Position numbers and translations under genes: made by a program
Part shown: piece by piece, positions 36,664 through 46,908 of the stretch
Position numbering within the stretch: position 1 is the stretch's first letter
Layout: each line of letters starts with the position of its first letter
Notes under the pieces: generated by a model
The model's database searches: none
Told to the model about the DNA's origin: nothing
Seen by the model: only the letters and a program-made list of their open reading frames with translations
NCBI RefSeq assembly: GCF_000222025.1
Contig: NZ_AFQO01000007.1
Coordinates: 62,001-126,000, forward strand
Length of the DNA: 64,000 bases
Direction of reading: 5' to 3'
Origin: Haemophilus haemolyticus M19501
Lineage (GTDB): Bacteria; Pseudomonadota; Gammaproteobacteria; Enterobacterales; Pasteurellaceae

Positions 36664-36909
36664 ATGGGAAAGAAACAAAAAAGTGCGGTTGAAAATGAAA
36701 CCGTTTATTTGCACACTCGAGGAGTGATAAAAGATAATGCAGTGATGGCATTATTGCATGATAAATTATTTCGCCAACGTGTTGAGAAAAAACGTAAAGG
36801 GAAAGGGAGTTACCAACGTAAAGCGAAACACGCAGGGAAAATGTTTGAAAAGCCCGATTATAAATTTTTTGATTACAGAAACTTTATAATCGGGTTTTTC
36901 TTAGGCTAA
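36664..36909 (+). CDS. arfA: ArfA, alternative ribosome-rescue factor
   Basis: 81 residues; [20 protein letters not shown] and [18 protein letters not shown] match ArfA, which recruits RF2 to ribosomes stalled on messages without a stop codon. As in other ArfA genes, the coding end contains a transcription terminator (36853-36899), so the natural message lacks a stop and the peptide is normally tagged by tmRNA and destroyed; ArfA accumulates only when tmRNA fails. The last ~18 codons are therefore probably not in the active protein. Confidence 0.92.
   Translation: MGKKQKSAVENETVYLHTRGVIKDNAVMALLHDKLFRQRVEKKRKGKGSYQRKAKHAGKMFEKPDYKFFDYRNFIIGFFLG
36853..36899 (+). terminator. Intragenic terminator of arfA
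   Basis: CCCGATTATAAA and TTTATAATCGGG form a 12-base perfect stem, followed by TTTTT, entirely inside the arfA reading frame before its stop codon. This is the device that makes arfA mRNA non-stop. Confidence 0.88.
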
Positions 36910-36932
36910 AAATAGTAAAAAGGAGTATAAAA

Positions 36933-37229
36933 ATGTCAAATCAGCCTCAAGTCTTATTTAATAATACATGGAATGTACGCATTAGTGATCCTGGTGAAGA
37001 GGGGGCTAAAAGCCATTTTTTTGAAACTATCTACCTAACTTTAACGGCATATTTTGAAGAAAATAGAATACGTTATGAGTTTGTTCGTAAAGTAGAAGAT
37101 CAAATAAAAATTCAACGCTCTTTTACAGAACTAAATGAATTATTCAAATTTCTAGGTGATTATTTCGATCCTGTTTTTATTGGATTATTAGGCGTAAAAA
37201 TTGGGAATCTTGGTGTGAAATCAGAATAA
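36933..37229 (+). CDS. Conserved small protein of unknown function
   Basis: 98 residues with a good ribosome site (AAGGAG). No signal peptide or membrane helix; the sequence is mixed charged/aromatic (HFFETIYLTLTAYFEENRIRYEFV) and looks like a small globular protein. I do not recognise the family. It follows arfA by 23 bases but the arfA terminator lies between them, so it may depend on read-through or its own promoter. Confidence 0.65.
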   Translation: MSNQPQVLFNNTWNVRISDPGEEGAKSHFFETIYLTLTAYFEENRIRYEFVRKVEDQIKIQRSFTELNELFKFLGDYFDPVFIGLLGVKIGNLGVKSE

Positions 37230-37295
37230 TAACTTGACTAATCCATAAAACATTCTAGTATTCTACCCATATTTTGTTATATCGACAAAATAGGG

Positions 37296-37350
37296 ATCGC
37301 ACTTTAAATTGTATAAATAATGGCATAAAAGTGCGGTTATTTTTTTCTTT
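37296..37350 (+). terminator. Hairpin of inverted uptake-signal type
   Basis: TCGCACTTTAAATTG faces AAAAGTGCGG with TTTTTTTC behind, a plausible terminator before the YagU-like gene. One arm deviates from the uptake core by one base. Confidence 0.5.
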
Positions 37351-37371
37351 ACTTTTATTGGAGAGCAAAAT

Positions 37372-37983
37372 ATGTCAGGTATTTTTACTCAAAGTCCAGC
37401 AAACCGTCGTCGTTATGGCGTGGCAGTATTTGTTGGTATCGTTGCAGGAATTATTTCCGCTTTTGTTAAATGGGGCGCAGAGCATCCATTTCCACCGCGT
37501 AGTCCAATTGATTTCTTTGCGGCTGCTTGTAAAGTGGATATTACAGGTTTAACACAGGATCAAGTGTTGGCAGTATGTTCCCGGGCGTTTTTAAATCCAC
37601 CACATGTGTTTTTACGTGATTATTTGGGTATTGATCCAACTGATGCGGCATTTACCTTTGCGGATCATGCATTCAATTGGATTGGTGTTACCCATATAAT
37701 CTTTTCTTTAGTTTTTGCGATTGGTTATTGCTTAGTCGCAGAACGTTTTCCAAAAATTAAATTTTGGCAAGGTATTGGCGCAGGGATTATTGCTAATATT
37801 TGCGTGCACTATATTACTTTCCCAGCACTAGGTTTAACCCCACCAGTTGCAGAATGGCCGCTATATGAACATATTTCAGAACTAGTTGGTCATATTTTCT
37901 GGTTCTGGACTATTGAAGTTATTCGTCGCGATTTACGTAATCGCTTAACTGGCGAGCCAGATGCAGAGATTCCTTTAGCTTAA
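37372..37983 (+). CDS. YagU family inner-membrane protein (DUF1440)
   Basis: 203 residues with about four membrane segments (for example 15-33, 103-121, 131-152). [23 protein letters not shown] and [14 protein letters not shown] are typical of DUF1440. E. coli YagU has been linked to acid survival; the mechanism is unknown. It is monocistronic with its own terminator. Confidence 0.85.
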   Translation: MSGIFTQSPANRRRYGVAVFVGIVAGIISAFVKWGAEHPFPPRSPIDFFAAACKVDITGLTQDQVLAVCSRAFLNPPHVFLRDYLGIDPTDAAFTFADHAFNWIGVTHIIFSLVFAIGYCLVAERFPKIKFWQGIGAGIIANICVHYITFPALGLTPPVAEWPLYEHISELVGHIFWFWTIEVIRRDLRNRLTGEPDAEIPLA

Positions 37984-38008
37984 GCTAAACAGTATAAATT
38001 TTGATAAG

Positions 38009-38045
38009 AAACGGGTTAAGACTAATAAGTTTTAACCCGTTTTTT
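38009..38045 (+). terminator. Terminator after the YagU-like gene
   Basis: AACGGGTTAA and TTAACCCGTT with TTTTT behind, 28 bases after the stop codon. Confidence 0.85.
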
Positions 38046-38065
38046 GTTGGATAGAGATGCTTTAA

Positions 38066-38218
38066 TTAACAACAAATTTCTTGCACGACAAATTGTAATG
38101 AATGTCTCGCAAATTGCTGTTGTTTACGGTGTTTCAAGCGTCTCAAACGTAGATTACGTGATAAAGAGGTTTGTTGTAAATTGGTTTTCTTTTTAAGAAA
38201 AGTTTTGCGTTTTAACAT
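38066..38218 (-). CDS. Small very basic protein downstream of mltF
   Basis: A 50-codon frame from ATG 38218, one base after the mltF stop, with AAGGA nine bases upstream. The product is rich in Arg, Lys and Gln (MLKRKTFLKKKTNLQQTSLS, then RNLRLRRLKHRKQQQ) and ends EICC. It has no membrane segment; composition suggests nucleic-acid or ribosome binding, but I recognise no family. Tight spacing and the ribosome site support real translation coupled to mltF. Confidence 0.55.
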   Translation of the reverse strand: MLKRKTFLKKKTNLQQTSLSRNLRLRRLKHRKQQQFARHSLQFVVQEICC

Positions 38219-38219
38219 T

Positions 38220-39671
38220 TTATTTATCCTTTTTTTCTTTTATTTCTTCTGAATTTCCAACCGCACTTTCGTTGTTGGCATTATCATTTGTTGTTTGATT
38301 TTCTTGGACTCGATGATAATTCACAATGCTATTCATATAGCGGCGAATATTTTCTACATATTGGTGCGCTTCATAGCCTCGCGCATAGCCGTATTTCAGT
38401 TGGGAATAATAGCGTTTTTCTGCTAATAAAGGCAGATTTTTTTTCACATCGAGCCAATTATCTGGATTTCCTCCAAGATTTTTAGTTAAACGACGCGCAT
38501 CAATTAAGTGTCCCAGCCCCATGTTATAGGCGGCTAAAGCAAACCAAATTCTTTCTTCTTTTTCAATGGTTTCTGGAATTTGACTAATCAGCCAGTGTAG
38601 ATATTCTGATCCCGCTTTAATGCTTTGTTCAGGATCTGTTCTATCGCTGATTTTCATATGTTGTGCGGTATCTTTCGTTAGCATCATTATGCCACGCACG
38701 CCCGTAGGTGATGTTGCATCTGGATTCCAATGAGACTCTTGATAAGCGACTGCTGCGAGTAATCGCCAATCTAATTCACCTTTGTATTTTTCAAAGAGCG
38801 GCGAGAATTGTGGCAGGGTATTTTCAATTGCGTTCATATAAGAGCGCGTATCCACGTAATCAAATTGTGAAATATGCCCTAAATATTTTTCTTTTAAATT
38901 GTCTACTAGCCCAGTTTCTTGTGCATTATTCATAAAATTGAGTAAGGCAGCTTGCAGATCATTGTAGGCATTATTTGGTAAATACCAGTGAATGTTTGCT
39001 TCATCAGTAATATCAAAGGCAATGGCTAATTCTGGTTTGATTTGTTGGATCGCCGCGATATCAATGGAATTTGCAATAACGTAAGGAATTTTTCCTTCAG
39101 ATAGTTGTAGCAATAGTTCTTCTTGAGTAAACGCTTGATTTCTTTTCCAAGTTAATTGTGGATATTGTTTTTGTAATTCTTTTAGTGTTTCTTCCAATGA
39201 TGAATTGTTAGCGATATAAATTTCTTTCTTGATATTGCCTAGATTTTTAGGGCGTTGTTCATCTTTTCGATAAGCTAATTGCCATGAAGCTGAATGATAT
39301 GCTGGGCCAATTTGGAAACGTTCTGCATTATTAGGATGATATAAAAGGTGAGCCGCAGCTAAATCAATATTATGTTTATCTAGCTCATTAAATAATTGTT
39401 CTTGATTATCAAAAGTTTTAATTTCGAGTTCTACACCTAGTGAATCAGCAAATGCTTTAGCTAATTCATATTCAAAGCCTCGTTCTCCGTCTTTATTTAT
39501 AAAATAAGAAATAGGGTTGTTCATTGTGCCCACAATGAGTGAGCCTCGTTCTTGAATTGCTGTATAGTGGTTTTCTTCAGCATGGCGTAAAAATTGCCAT
39601 GGGAATACCATATCAATAGCCCAAAGTAATAAAGCCAAGGCAGTAATAATACGTAAAAAGAGACCTTTCAA
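38220..39671 (-). CDS. mltF: MltF, membrane-bound lytic murein transglycosylase F
   Basis: 483 residues: N-terminal hydrophobic signal/anchor, a periplasmic solute-binding-like domain (about residues 40-270, [15 protein letters not shown]), and a C-terminal SLT domain with catalytic Glu in [19 protein letters not shown], then [10 protein letters not shown]. It cleaves peptidoglycan glycan strands with anhydro-muramyl formation. The C-terminal tail is low complexity (Asn/Glu/Lys). Confidence 0.94.
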   Translation of the reverse strand: MKGLFLRIITALALLLWAIDMVFPWQFLRHAEENHYTAIQERGSLIVGTMNNPISYFINKDGERGFEYELAKAFADSLGVELEIKTFDNQEQLFNELDKHNIDLAAAHLLYHPNNAERFQIGPAYHSASWQLAYRKDEQRPKNLGNIKKEIYIANNSSLEETLKELQKQYPQLTWKRNQAFTQEELLLQLSEGKIPYVIANSIDIAAIQQIKPELAIAFDITDEANIHWYLPNNAYNDLQAALLNFMNNAQETGLVDNLKEKYLGHISQFDYVDTRSYMNAIENTLPQFSPLFEKYKGELDWRLLAAVAYQESHWNPDATSPTGVRGIMMLTKDTAQHMKISDRTDPEQSIKAGSEYLHWLISQIPETIEKEERIWFALAAYNMGLGHLIDARRLTKNLGGNPDNWLDVKKNLPLLAEKRYYSQLKYGYARGYEAHQYVENIRRYMNSIVNYHRVQENQTTNDNANNESAVGNSEEIKEKKDK

Positions 39672-39730
39672 TGATTTTTCCTATATAAAAAGCTTGCGGG
39701 GTTATAGCTAGAATTTAAGCAATAGACAAT

Positions 39731-39760
39731 AAAAAGCCCCTTGAGGTTCAAGGGGCTAAG
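39731..39760 (-). terminator. Terminator of deaD
   Basis: On the minus strand AGCCCCTTGAACCTCAAGG, then GGCTTTTTATTG: an eight-base GC stem followed by T's, 84 bases beyond the deaD stop. Confidence 0.85.
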
Positions 39761-39840
39761 TTTTGTTCACCGAGTAGTGCTAAATTTTAAATGATGCAAA
39801 AACATTAGGAAATAGCACTATTCTTTATATCGTAAGGATA

Positions 39841-41679
39841 CTATCCTCGGCGATCACGGCGTGGTTTATCGCTAAAAGAGCGGTTACTTTTTTCATTAAA
39901 TTTACGATTTCCACGATTGTCACCACTGCGTTCATTACGTCCGCGTTCTCCACGGAAATCGCCACCACGGCCTTTACGTTTACCGTTAAAATCATCGCCA
40001 CCACGGGAACTATCAGACTTCACCGCACCTAAGAAAGACATTTGCATTTGTTTATTCAATACGCGCGTTTTACCGAATTGTTGCAATAATTCTTTCGGCA
40101 TACCTTGTGGTAATTCAACGGTAGTGTAGTCATCATAAAGTTTGATATGACCAATATAGCGGCTATTGATATCACCTTCGTTAGCAATCGCACCAACGAT
40201 ATGGCGAACTTCTACACCATCCGCACGACCGACTTCTATACGATATAAATCCATTGGTTGTGGATTTCCGTAGCCTTTACGTTCGCCACGACGTTCAGCT
40301 GAACGTGGATTTTCACGGCGATCGCCTCGTTCATTACGTTCACGACGACGTTTTTCCATTGGTGGATCAGGTGGAAGAATTAATTTTTGTTTGCCTTGTA
40401 GTAACATTAACATTGCAGCTGCAATATCTTCTTGATCTTGATCGGCTGTGAATAAGTCTTCCAATAAACTACGATATTGTTCTAAATCGTGATGCTCGAG
40501 TTGTTTCGTAATTTTTGCGACAAATTTTTTGCGGCGGCATTCTTGTAACACAAGATGATTTGGCAATTCTACTTCATTGATACCTTTTTTCATTAGGTGT
40601 TCAATATTACGAAGTAAACGACGCTCGCGAGGTTCAACGAATAATAAAGCACGACCAGAACGACCTGCACGACCAGTACGGCCAATTCGGTGTACATAAG
40701 ATTCTGCATCAAGCGGAATGTCGTAGTTCACCACAAGGCTGATACGTTCAATATCAATACCGCGTGCGGCTACATCGGTTGCCACAACAATATCTAAACT
40801 GCCGTTACGTAAACGATCGAGGGTTTGCTCGCGCAATTGTTGTGTCATATCACCATTAAGTGCGGCAGAACGGAAACCATTTTTTTCAAGTAGTTCTGTA
40901 ATATCTAAAGTACCTGTTTTAGTGCGAGCAAAAATAATCGCAGCATCAAAATCTTCCACTTCTAAGAAACGAAGAAGCGCTTCATTTTTACGCACGCCGT
41001 GCACATACCAACAACTTTGCTCAATATCTGGGGCATTTTCGTTATTAACCTTGATCTTCACTTCTTGTGGATCATTCATAAAACGTTTCGTAATACGACG
41101 GATCGGTTCAGGCATTGTTGCAGAGAATAACGCAGTTTGATGATTTTCTGGTAATTCAGCCATGACGGTTTCTACATCATCAATGAAACCCATGCGTAGC
41201 ATTTCATCGGCTTCATCTAATACGATAAAACGAAGTTCAGAAAGATTTAATGTTCCGCGACGAATATGATCAAGAATACGACCTGGTGTACCCACAATCA
41301 CTTGTGCGCCTTGTTTTAATGCACGAAGTTGGATGTCATAACGTTGGCCACCATATAAGGTAACAATGCGGGTGCCGTGAGCATATTTAACAAATTGTTC
41401 GCACGCATCGGCAACTTGAATAGCAAGTTCGCGAGTAGGTGCCATCACTAACATTTGTGGATGTTTTTCACTTGGATCGATTTGCGCTAATAAAGGCAGT
41501 GCAAAGGCAGCGGTTTTACCACTACCTGTTTGTGCCATACCTAGCACATCATTGCCACTGAGCAAATGCGGGATACAAGCTTGTTGAATTGGAGAAGGGG
41601 TTTCAAAACCTAAGTCAGAAACAGCTTTTAAGATGAACTCAGGTAAGCCTAAGTCATTAAAAGTAATTTTGTCAGTCAT
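39841..41679 (-). CDS. deaD: DeaD/CsdA, DEAD-box RNA helicase
   Basis: 612 residues from ATG 41679; an ATG 11 codons upstream lies in the leader and is unlikely. Motifs: [11 protein letters not shown] (I), PTRELA (Ia), VLDEADEML (II, DEAD), SATMP (III), [11 protein letters not shown] (VI), then the DbpA-like RNA-binding domain and an Arg/Gly-rich tail ([16 protein letters not shown]). It unwinds structured RNA in ribosome assembly and cold. It clusters with nlpI and pnp as in enterics. Confidence 0.96.
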   Translation of the reverse strand: MTDKITFNDLGLPEFILKAVSDLGFETPSPIQQACIPHLLSGNDVLGMAQTGSGKTAAFALPLLAQIDPSEKHPQMLVMAPTRELAIQVADACEQFVKYAHGTRIVTLYGGQRYDIQLRALKQGAQVIVGTPGRILDHIRRGTLNLSELRFIVLDEADEMLRMGFIDDVETVMAELPENHQTALFSATMPEPIRRITKRFMNDPQEVKIKVNNENAPDIEQSCWYVHGVRKNEALLRFLEVEDFDAAIIFARTKTGTLDITELLEKNGFRSAALNGDMTQQLREQTLDRLRNGSLDIVVATDVAARGIDIERISLVVNYDIPLDAESYVHRIGRTGRAGRSGRALLFVEPRERRLLRNIEHLMKKGINEVELPNHLVLQECRRKKFVAKITKQLEHHDLEQYRSLLEDLFTADQDQEDIAAAMLMLLQGKQKLILPPDPPMEKRRRERNERGDRRENPRSAERRGERKGYGNPQPMDLYRIEVGRADGVEVRHIVGAIANEGDINSRYIGHIKLYDDYTTVELPQGMPKELLQQFGKTRVLNKQMQMSFLGAVKSDSSRGGDDFNGKRKGRGGDFRGERGRNERSGDNRGNRKFNEKSNRSFSDKPRRDRRG

Positions 41680-41798
41680 TAAAATACTCGAATATAAATA
41701 AGGAAAGCTCAAAGAGGCCTTCGGTTTATTAAGTTGAGCAGAGCGAATGAATTTTTCTATTCGTTCTACTGTAAAGAGCGGTGAGTTTTGATTGATTT

Positions 41799-42743
41799 TT
41801 AGAAAACAATCGCTTTTGTTACCGCACTTTTCTCTTCTTTTTCGTCTTCTGTTTGAACTGGTTTTAATTTCATTAGTTCAAACGCAGCAAAACGATACTC
41901 AACAAAGTTATAAACCTGATTTGCCATAGCTAGTTTAAATAAAGCTGCCGCTTCATCTACTAGCCCTACATTGAGTTTTTGTTTTGCTAGATAAAAATAG
42001 GTTTCTGTGAGAATTTCAGCATATTGTTGTGAATTTTCAGCAAATTCACTTGCACGTTGTTGTAATTCTTCTACAGAGATGTGTCCTAAGTAATATTGAA
42101 CGATATGTGTACCCCAAAAGTCCTCTGATAGCCCTTTTGCTCGTTCAACAAGGTTTGTTTGGGCTTCTTGTGGTTTTAATTTTTGTTCGTTCAAATATAG
42201 CCATAAGACACGATAGGGATCTTTTGTATCGGCTTGGTAGAACTGTAAGAAATCTTGCTGAGCAAGATGGTAGCGCCCTACATAATAAAAATTTAAACCA
42301 CGATTAAGGTGGGTATAGTCGTAACCTGAATCTAATTCAAACACCGTATTGAATGCTTCCAATGCGCCGTCATAATCTTCTTCAAGCAATAAATAAAGCC
42401 CTAAGTAATTGTACACGGATGCCATTTTAGGCTGTAATGCAAGGGCTTGAGTAAAATCATAACGAGCAAGTCCCCATAATCCAAGGGAATCATAGAGTAC
42501 GCCACGTTCAAAATGTAGCGATGCACGTTCTTCATTACTCATTTTTCCAACGAGTAGTACTTGGCTTAATCGTACGATCATCACTTCTTGTTCAAAGTGA
42601 GTATTCGGATTTTGTTCAGCCAACACGACATGATTTTTAGACACAAAACCGCCCCTAGACTGAGCACAGCCTGCAAGGAGTAAGATCGCACATAAGCTAA
42701 ATAAATAGACTATAAAATGGCGAGATAAGCGAAAACACCGCAT
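41799..42743 (-). CDS. nlpI: NlpI, TPR lipoprotein
   Basis: 314 residues with lipobox LLLAGC (Cys26). Helical TPR repeats follow, for example [20 protein letters not shown], and [23 protein letters not shown]. NlpI anchors in the outer membrane and acts as an adaptor for peptidoglycan hydrolases and the Prc protease. The pnp-nlpI-deaD order is conserved. Confidence 0.94.
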   Translation of the reverse strand: MRCFRLSRHFIVYLFSLCAILLLAGCAQSRGGFVSKNHVVLAEQNPNTHFEQEVMIVRLSQVLLVGKMSNEERASLHFERGVLYDSLGLWGLARYDFTQALALQPKMASVYNYLGLYLLLEEDYDGALEAFNTVFELDSGYDYTHLNRGLNFYYVGRYHLAQQDFLQFYQADTKDPYRVLWLYLNEQKLKPQEAQTNLVERAKGLSEDFWGTHIVQYYLGHISVEELQQRASEFAENSQQYAEILTETYFYLAKQKLNVGLVDEAAALFKLAMANQVYNFVEYRFAAFELMKLKPVQTEDEKEEKSAVTKAIVF

Positions 42744-42780
42744 TTGCTTTCTTTATGCCTAAAAGTTGGAAAACAACAAA

Positions 42781-42806
42781 ACTTGGCAGCGAGTGCTACC
42801 AAGTTT
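42781..42806 (-). terminator. Terminator of pnp
   Basis: On the minus strand AACTTGGTAGC pairs with GCTGCCAAGTT (one mismatch, four-base loop) followed by TTG-rich sequence, 19 bases beyond the pnp stop. Confidence 0.7.
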
Positions 42807-42824
42807 TGATTCGATATTCCAAGA

Positions 42825-44954
42825 TTATTCTTGTTCTTCTATAGAATCTTCTTGGTTAATTTCAGTTTCTTGTTTTGGAGCCAAGTCTTTCATTGTTAAA
42901 CGAATACGACCTTGACGATCGATTTCAACAACTTTTACGTTTACTTCTTGGCCCACTTGGAGGTAATCACTCACTTTTTCTACGCGTTCTTCAGCAATTT
43001 GAGAAATATGAACTAAACCTTCTTTATTTCCAACGATTGCTACGAATGCACCAAAATCAGCAAGACGAGTGACTTTACCTTTGTAAATTGCGCCAGCTTC
43101 AACTTCTGCAACGATTTCTTCAATACGTCCCATTACGTTTTTCGCCGCATTGCTATCTACTGCGGCAATTTTCACTGTACCATCGTCATCAATATCAATT
43201 GATGTACCAGTTTCTTCAGTTAGTGAACGGATTGTTGCACCACCTTTACCAATCACATCTTTGATTTTCTTAGGATCGATTTTCATTGTATAGATGCGCG
43301 GCGCGTAATCTGAAATATCTGCGCGTGGAGCTGGAATTGCTTGTTCCATGACACCAAGAATGTGCATACGTGCACTTTTCGCTTGGTTTAATGCAATTTG
43401 CATAATTTCAGGGGTGATACCTTCAATTTTGATGTCCATTTGAAGTGCGGTGACACCTTCACGTGTACCCGCTACTTTAAAGTCCATATCCCCTAAGTGG
43501 TCTTCATCACCTAAGATATCTGAAAGCACCACGAATTTCTCTTCTTCTTTCACTAAGCCCATTGCGATACCTGCAACAGCAGCTTTGATTGGAACGCCCG
43601 CATCCATTAATGCTAAAGACGCACCACATACAGACGCCATAGAGGAAGAACCGTTAGACTCAGTGATTTCAGATACAACACGTACCACATACGGGAATTC
43701 TGCAAGGCTTGGCATAACCGCTGCTACACCACGTTTTGCTAAACGACCGTGACCGATCTCACGACGTTTTGGTGAGCCAATCATACCGGTTTCACCTACA
43801 GAGTATGGAGGGAAGTTGTAGTGGAATAAGAAGTGATCTTGACGTTCACCTGTTAATTCATCAATGATTTGTGCATCACGTTCAGTACCTAACGTTGCAA
43901 CAGCTAATGCTTGTGTTTCACCACGGGTGAAAATTGCAGAGCCGTGAGTACGTGGTAATACACCTGTGCAAATGTCTAATGCACGAACGGTATCAACGGT
44001 ACGACCATCAATACGTGGTTCACCTGCAATGATACGGCCACGAACGATTTGACTTTCAAGTGCGGTGAAAATATCTACGATTTTACCTTCGCTGATTTCT
44101 TCATCTTCTGCTGTGATTTGTGAAATCAAATCTGCTTTAATCGCATCGATTTGTTCGTAACGTGCTTGTTTTTCAGTAATGCGGTATGCATCGCCTAAAC
44201 GCGCTTCTGCAATCGCTTTTACTTTATTGATTAAATCTGTGTTTGGCTCTGGAGCAACCCAATCCCAACGTGGTTTGCCAGCTTCTTTTGCAAATTCTTT
44301 GATTGCTTCAACCACAACTTGTTGTTGTTGATGACCGAATACAACTGCCGCTAACATTTGTTCTTCAGTTAAAATGTCTGCTTCAGATTCAACCATTAAT
44401 ACTGCTTTGTCCGTACCCGCAACCACTAAGTCTAAACGGCTTTGTTTTTGTTCAGCCATGGTTGGATTTAATACGAATTGGTTGTCGATGAAACCAACAC
44501 GCGCGGCACCAATAGGACCATTGAAAGGCACGCCAGATAAGGTTAATGCTGCAGAAGCACCGATCATTGCTACTAAGTCAGGGCTGATTTGTGGGTTTAC
44601 TGAAACCACAGTCGCCACAACTTGGATTTCGTTGAAGAAACCTTCAGGGAATAATGGACGAATTGGACGGTCGATTAAACGTGCAATTAAAGTTTCGCCT
44701 TCAGATGGACGACCTTCACGCTTGAAGAAACCACCAGGGATTTTACCCGCCGCATAAGTACGCTCTTGATAGTTTACGGTTAATGGGAAGAAATCTTGAC
44801 CTTCTTTCACATCTTTTTTAGCAACAACAGTCACGAATACCGTGGTATCGTCCATGCTTGCCATAACCGCAGCCGTTGCTTGACGTGCAATCGCACCGGT
44901 TTCTAGAGTAACGGTATGTTGACCGTATTTAAATTGTTTAACAATTGGATTCAC
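42825..44954 (-). CDS. pnp: Polynucleotide phosphorylase
   Basis: I start at GTG 44954 (709 residues, [14 protein letters not shown]), because the ATG five codons upstream (MKENI) overlaps the AAGGAAAAC ribosome site and homologues begin at this point. Two RNase PH domains (first with [12 protein letters not shown], second with [16 protein letters not shown] and [16 protein letters not shown]), then KH ([16 protein letters not shown]) and S1 ([13 protein letters not shown]) domains. It degrades RNA 3' to 5' with phosphate. A long leader hairpin precedes it. Confidence 0.97.
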   Translation of the reverse strand: MNPIVKQFKYGQHTVTLETGAIARQATAAVMASMDDTTVFVTVVAKKDVKEGQDFFPLTVNYQERTYAAGKIPGGFFKREGRPSEGETLIARLIDRPIRPLFPEGFFNEIQVVATVVSVNPQISPDLVAMIGASAALTLSGVPFNGPIGAARVGFIDNQFVLNPTMAEQKQSRLDLVVAGTDKAVLMVESEADILTEEQMLAAVVFGHQQQQVVVEAIKEFAKEAGKPRWDWVAPEPNTDLINKVKAIAEARLGDAYRITEKQARYEQIDAIKADLISQITAEDEEISEGKIVDIFTALESQIVRGRIIAGEPRIDGRTVDTVRALDICTGVLPRTHGSAIFTRGETQALAVATLGTERDAQIIDELTGERQDHFLFHYNFPPYSVGETGMIGSPKRREIGHGRLAKRGVAAVMPSLAEFPYVVRVVSEITESNGSSSMASVCGASLALMDAGVPIKAAVAGIAMGLVKEEEKFVVLSDILGDEDHLGDMDFKVAGTREGVTALQMDIKIEGITPEIMQIALNQAKSARMHILGVMEQAIPAPRADISDYAPRIYTMKIDPKKIKDVIGKGGATIRSLTEETGTSIDIDDDGTVKIAAVDSNAAKNVMGRIEEIVAEVEAGAIYKGKVTRLADFGAFVAIVGNKEGLVHISQIAEERVEKVSDYLQVGQEVNVKVVEIDRQGRIRLTMKDLAPKQETEINQEDSIEEQE

Positions 44955-45004
44955 AATGTTTTCCTTCAAAATGATATTTAAAACAAAGCTTTATTTTCCA
45001 GATT

Positions 45005-45076
45005 GCGACTAGCAAAAGAAATCTCTCGAAAAAATGACCGCACTTTGGTCGTTTAAAAATTTCTTTTGATAGCCGC
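45005..45076 (-). promoter_or_regulatory. pnp leader stem-loop, probable RNase III target
   Basis: An 18-base near-perfect inverted repeat (GCGACTAGCAAAAGAAAT and its partner at 45059-45076, two mismatches) encloses a 36-base loop with an uptake signal, 50 bases before the pnp start. In E. coli RNase III cuts such a leader hairpin and PNPase then represses its own message; the same autoregulation is likely here. Confidence 0.7.
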
Positions 45077-45227
45077 ACGCTAATGTAGAAAATAAAGCCC
45101 GTGCATTATACAGGATGTTTGGCTTTAATGGCTAACTTTATTTCACATTACCAATTTGTTATCATTGTCTCGACAGTAGTTTTCCTCCAAAATGAATTGC
45201 GCTATCTCTGAAATTAGGTCTTTCTAT

Positions 45228-46070
45228 ATGAAATATAATGTAATGATGGCTAGTGATGCCAACTATCTTCCTTATGTAGAAATTACACTGAAATCTTTAT
45301 TAATGCACCACGAAAATCTCTCTGTTTTTATTTTACATACAGGAGATATTTCTGAGTCGTGGTAAAATGATCTTCAACCTTATTTTGCTAAACGCTATTC
45401 AACATTACAATTAGTTCATATAGATAAATCAGAATTAGATTCTTTTAGTGCAAATAATTATATTACTTCTGCTACTTATTTAAGATTTTATATTGATCGC
45501 TTACTTCATTATAGTGATATTCCTTATTGGATTTATCTTGATTGTGATATCGTGATTAATGGCAATATTACGCTTCCTTTTGAATATTTAGATTTCTCTC
45601 GTCATACAATAGCAGCAGTTTTAGATCCTTATGTAACTCGCATTGGCCATCCTTATCAAGATAAGGATTATTTCAATGCGGGTGTTTTATATTTTAATAT
45701 GGATAAGTATCAATTAGGAATTTCATCATTTTCTAAAGAATTAATTACATTACATACCCAATTAAAAGAAAGTTTAATTTATGGCGATCAAGATATTCTA
45801 AATTACTATTTTAAAGAACAGTGGATTCCATTAGATAAGCGTTATAATTTCCAATTAGATCATATGATTTCAATTAATACTCTTGATATTTCTCCTGTTA
45901 TTTTTCATTTTACAGGTCCTCATAAGCCTCTTGATAATATTTTTTCTGAAAATGCTTGTGTTAATGCCGTAATTTCATTGTTTAGACTTTATGCGTCAAT
46001 AAGTTGGCAAGATATTTGCTCTCTTCCACTCGGTACTATAAGAGCTAATTGGATTAATCAAGAAAGATGA
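45228..46070 (+). pseudogene. Family 8 glycosyltransferase interrupted by one stop codon
   Basis: From ATG 45228 the frame reads MKYNVMMASDANYLPYVEIT and LKSLLMHHENLSVFILHTGD, hits TAA at 45363-45365 after 45 codons, and continues in the same frame to 46070 for a total of ~280 codons. The metal-binding DxD is intact in YWIYLDCDIVING, and FNAGVLYFNMD and FTGPHKPL follow, as in LgtC/Gsp-type galactosyl- or glucosyltransferases that decorate lipooligosaccharide. The nonsense codon would inactivate it unless read through. An ATG at 45552 could give a truncated product lacking the nucleotide-binding start. Confidence 0.8.
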
Positions 46071-46097
46071 TGTAATCGGTGGCTTTATTTCATTTAA

Positions 46098-46613
<516 letters not shown>

Positions 46614-46619
46614 CTTCGA

Positions 46620-46676
46620 AAAAAGTAAACTGCCCCCAAAAAGTTGGACAGGTTTTTGAGGGCAGTTTACTTTTTT
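46620..46676. terminator. Large palindrome, terminator resembling an IS3-type end
   Basis: AAAAAGTAAACTGCCC and GGGCAGTTTACTTTTT form a perfect 16-base stem, with a 24-base loop containing CCAAAAAGTTGGACAGG. The stem suits termination of both converging genes. The loop plus stem base (CTGCCCCCAAAAAGTTGGAC) resembles terminal repeats of IS3-family elements, so this may be a captured or collapsed IS end. That second reading is tentative. Confidence 0.7.
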
Positions 46677-46677
46677 A

Positions 46678-46899
46678 TTATTTAATCACCGTAATTGACC
46701 ATTTGGCATCATCAATTTGCTCAAAGTTTGTCACTTCATAGCCTTCTTCAGCCGCCCAAGCGGGGATAGCTTCAGTGGCTTGTGTGCAGTCGAATTCAAT
46801 TTCTAGGCCATCTCCTTTGTTTAACTTAGCCATAGCCTCCTTGGCTTCAACGAGAGGAAATGGGCAAACAAGGCCGAGTGTTGGTAATTTAACGATCAT
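46678..46899 (-). CDS. YeeD/TsuB-like TusA-family protein
   Basis: 73 residues with LGLVCPFPLVEAKEAM; Cys12 is the persulfide-carrying residue. It lies nine bases after the YeeE-type transporter gene, the standard pairing for thiosulfate uptake, where the TusA-like partner accepts or processes the imported sulfur compound. Distinct from the paralogue at 31491. Confidence 0.88.
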   Translation of the reverse strand: MIVKLPTLGLVCPFPLVEAKEAMAKLNKGDGLEIEFDCTQATEAIPAWAAEEGYEVTNFEQIDDAKWSITVIK

Positions 46900-46908
46900 A
46901 TAAACTCC

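Noticed and set aside
37274..37552. A 92-residue plus-strand ORF overlapping the YagU-like gene
   Set aside because: It is an out-of-frame shadow of the DUF1440 gene and lacks a ribosome site.
45552..46070. A 172-residue independent glycosyltransferase
   Set aside because: The same frame extends upstream to 45228 through a single TAA and contains the missing N-terminal domain, so the short ORF is a piece of a pseudogene.
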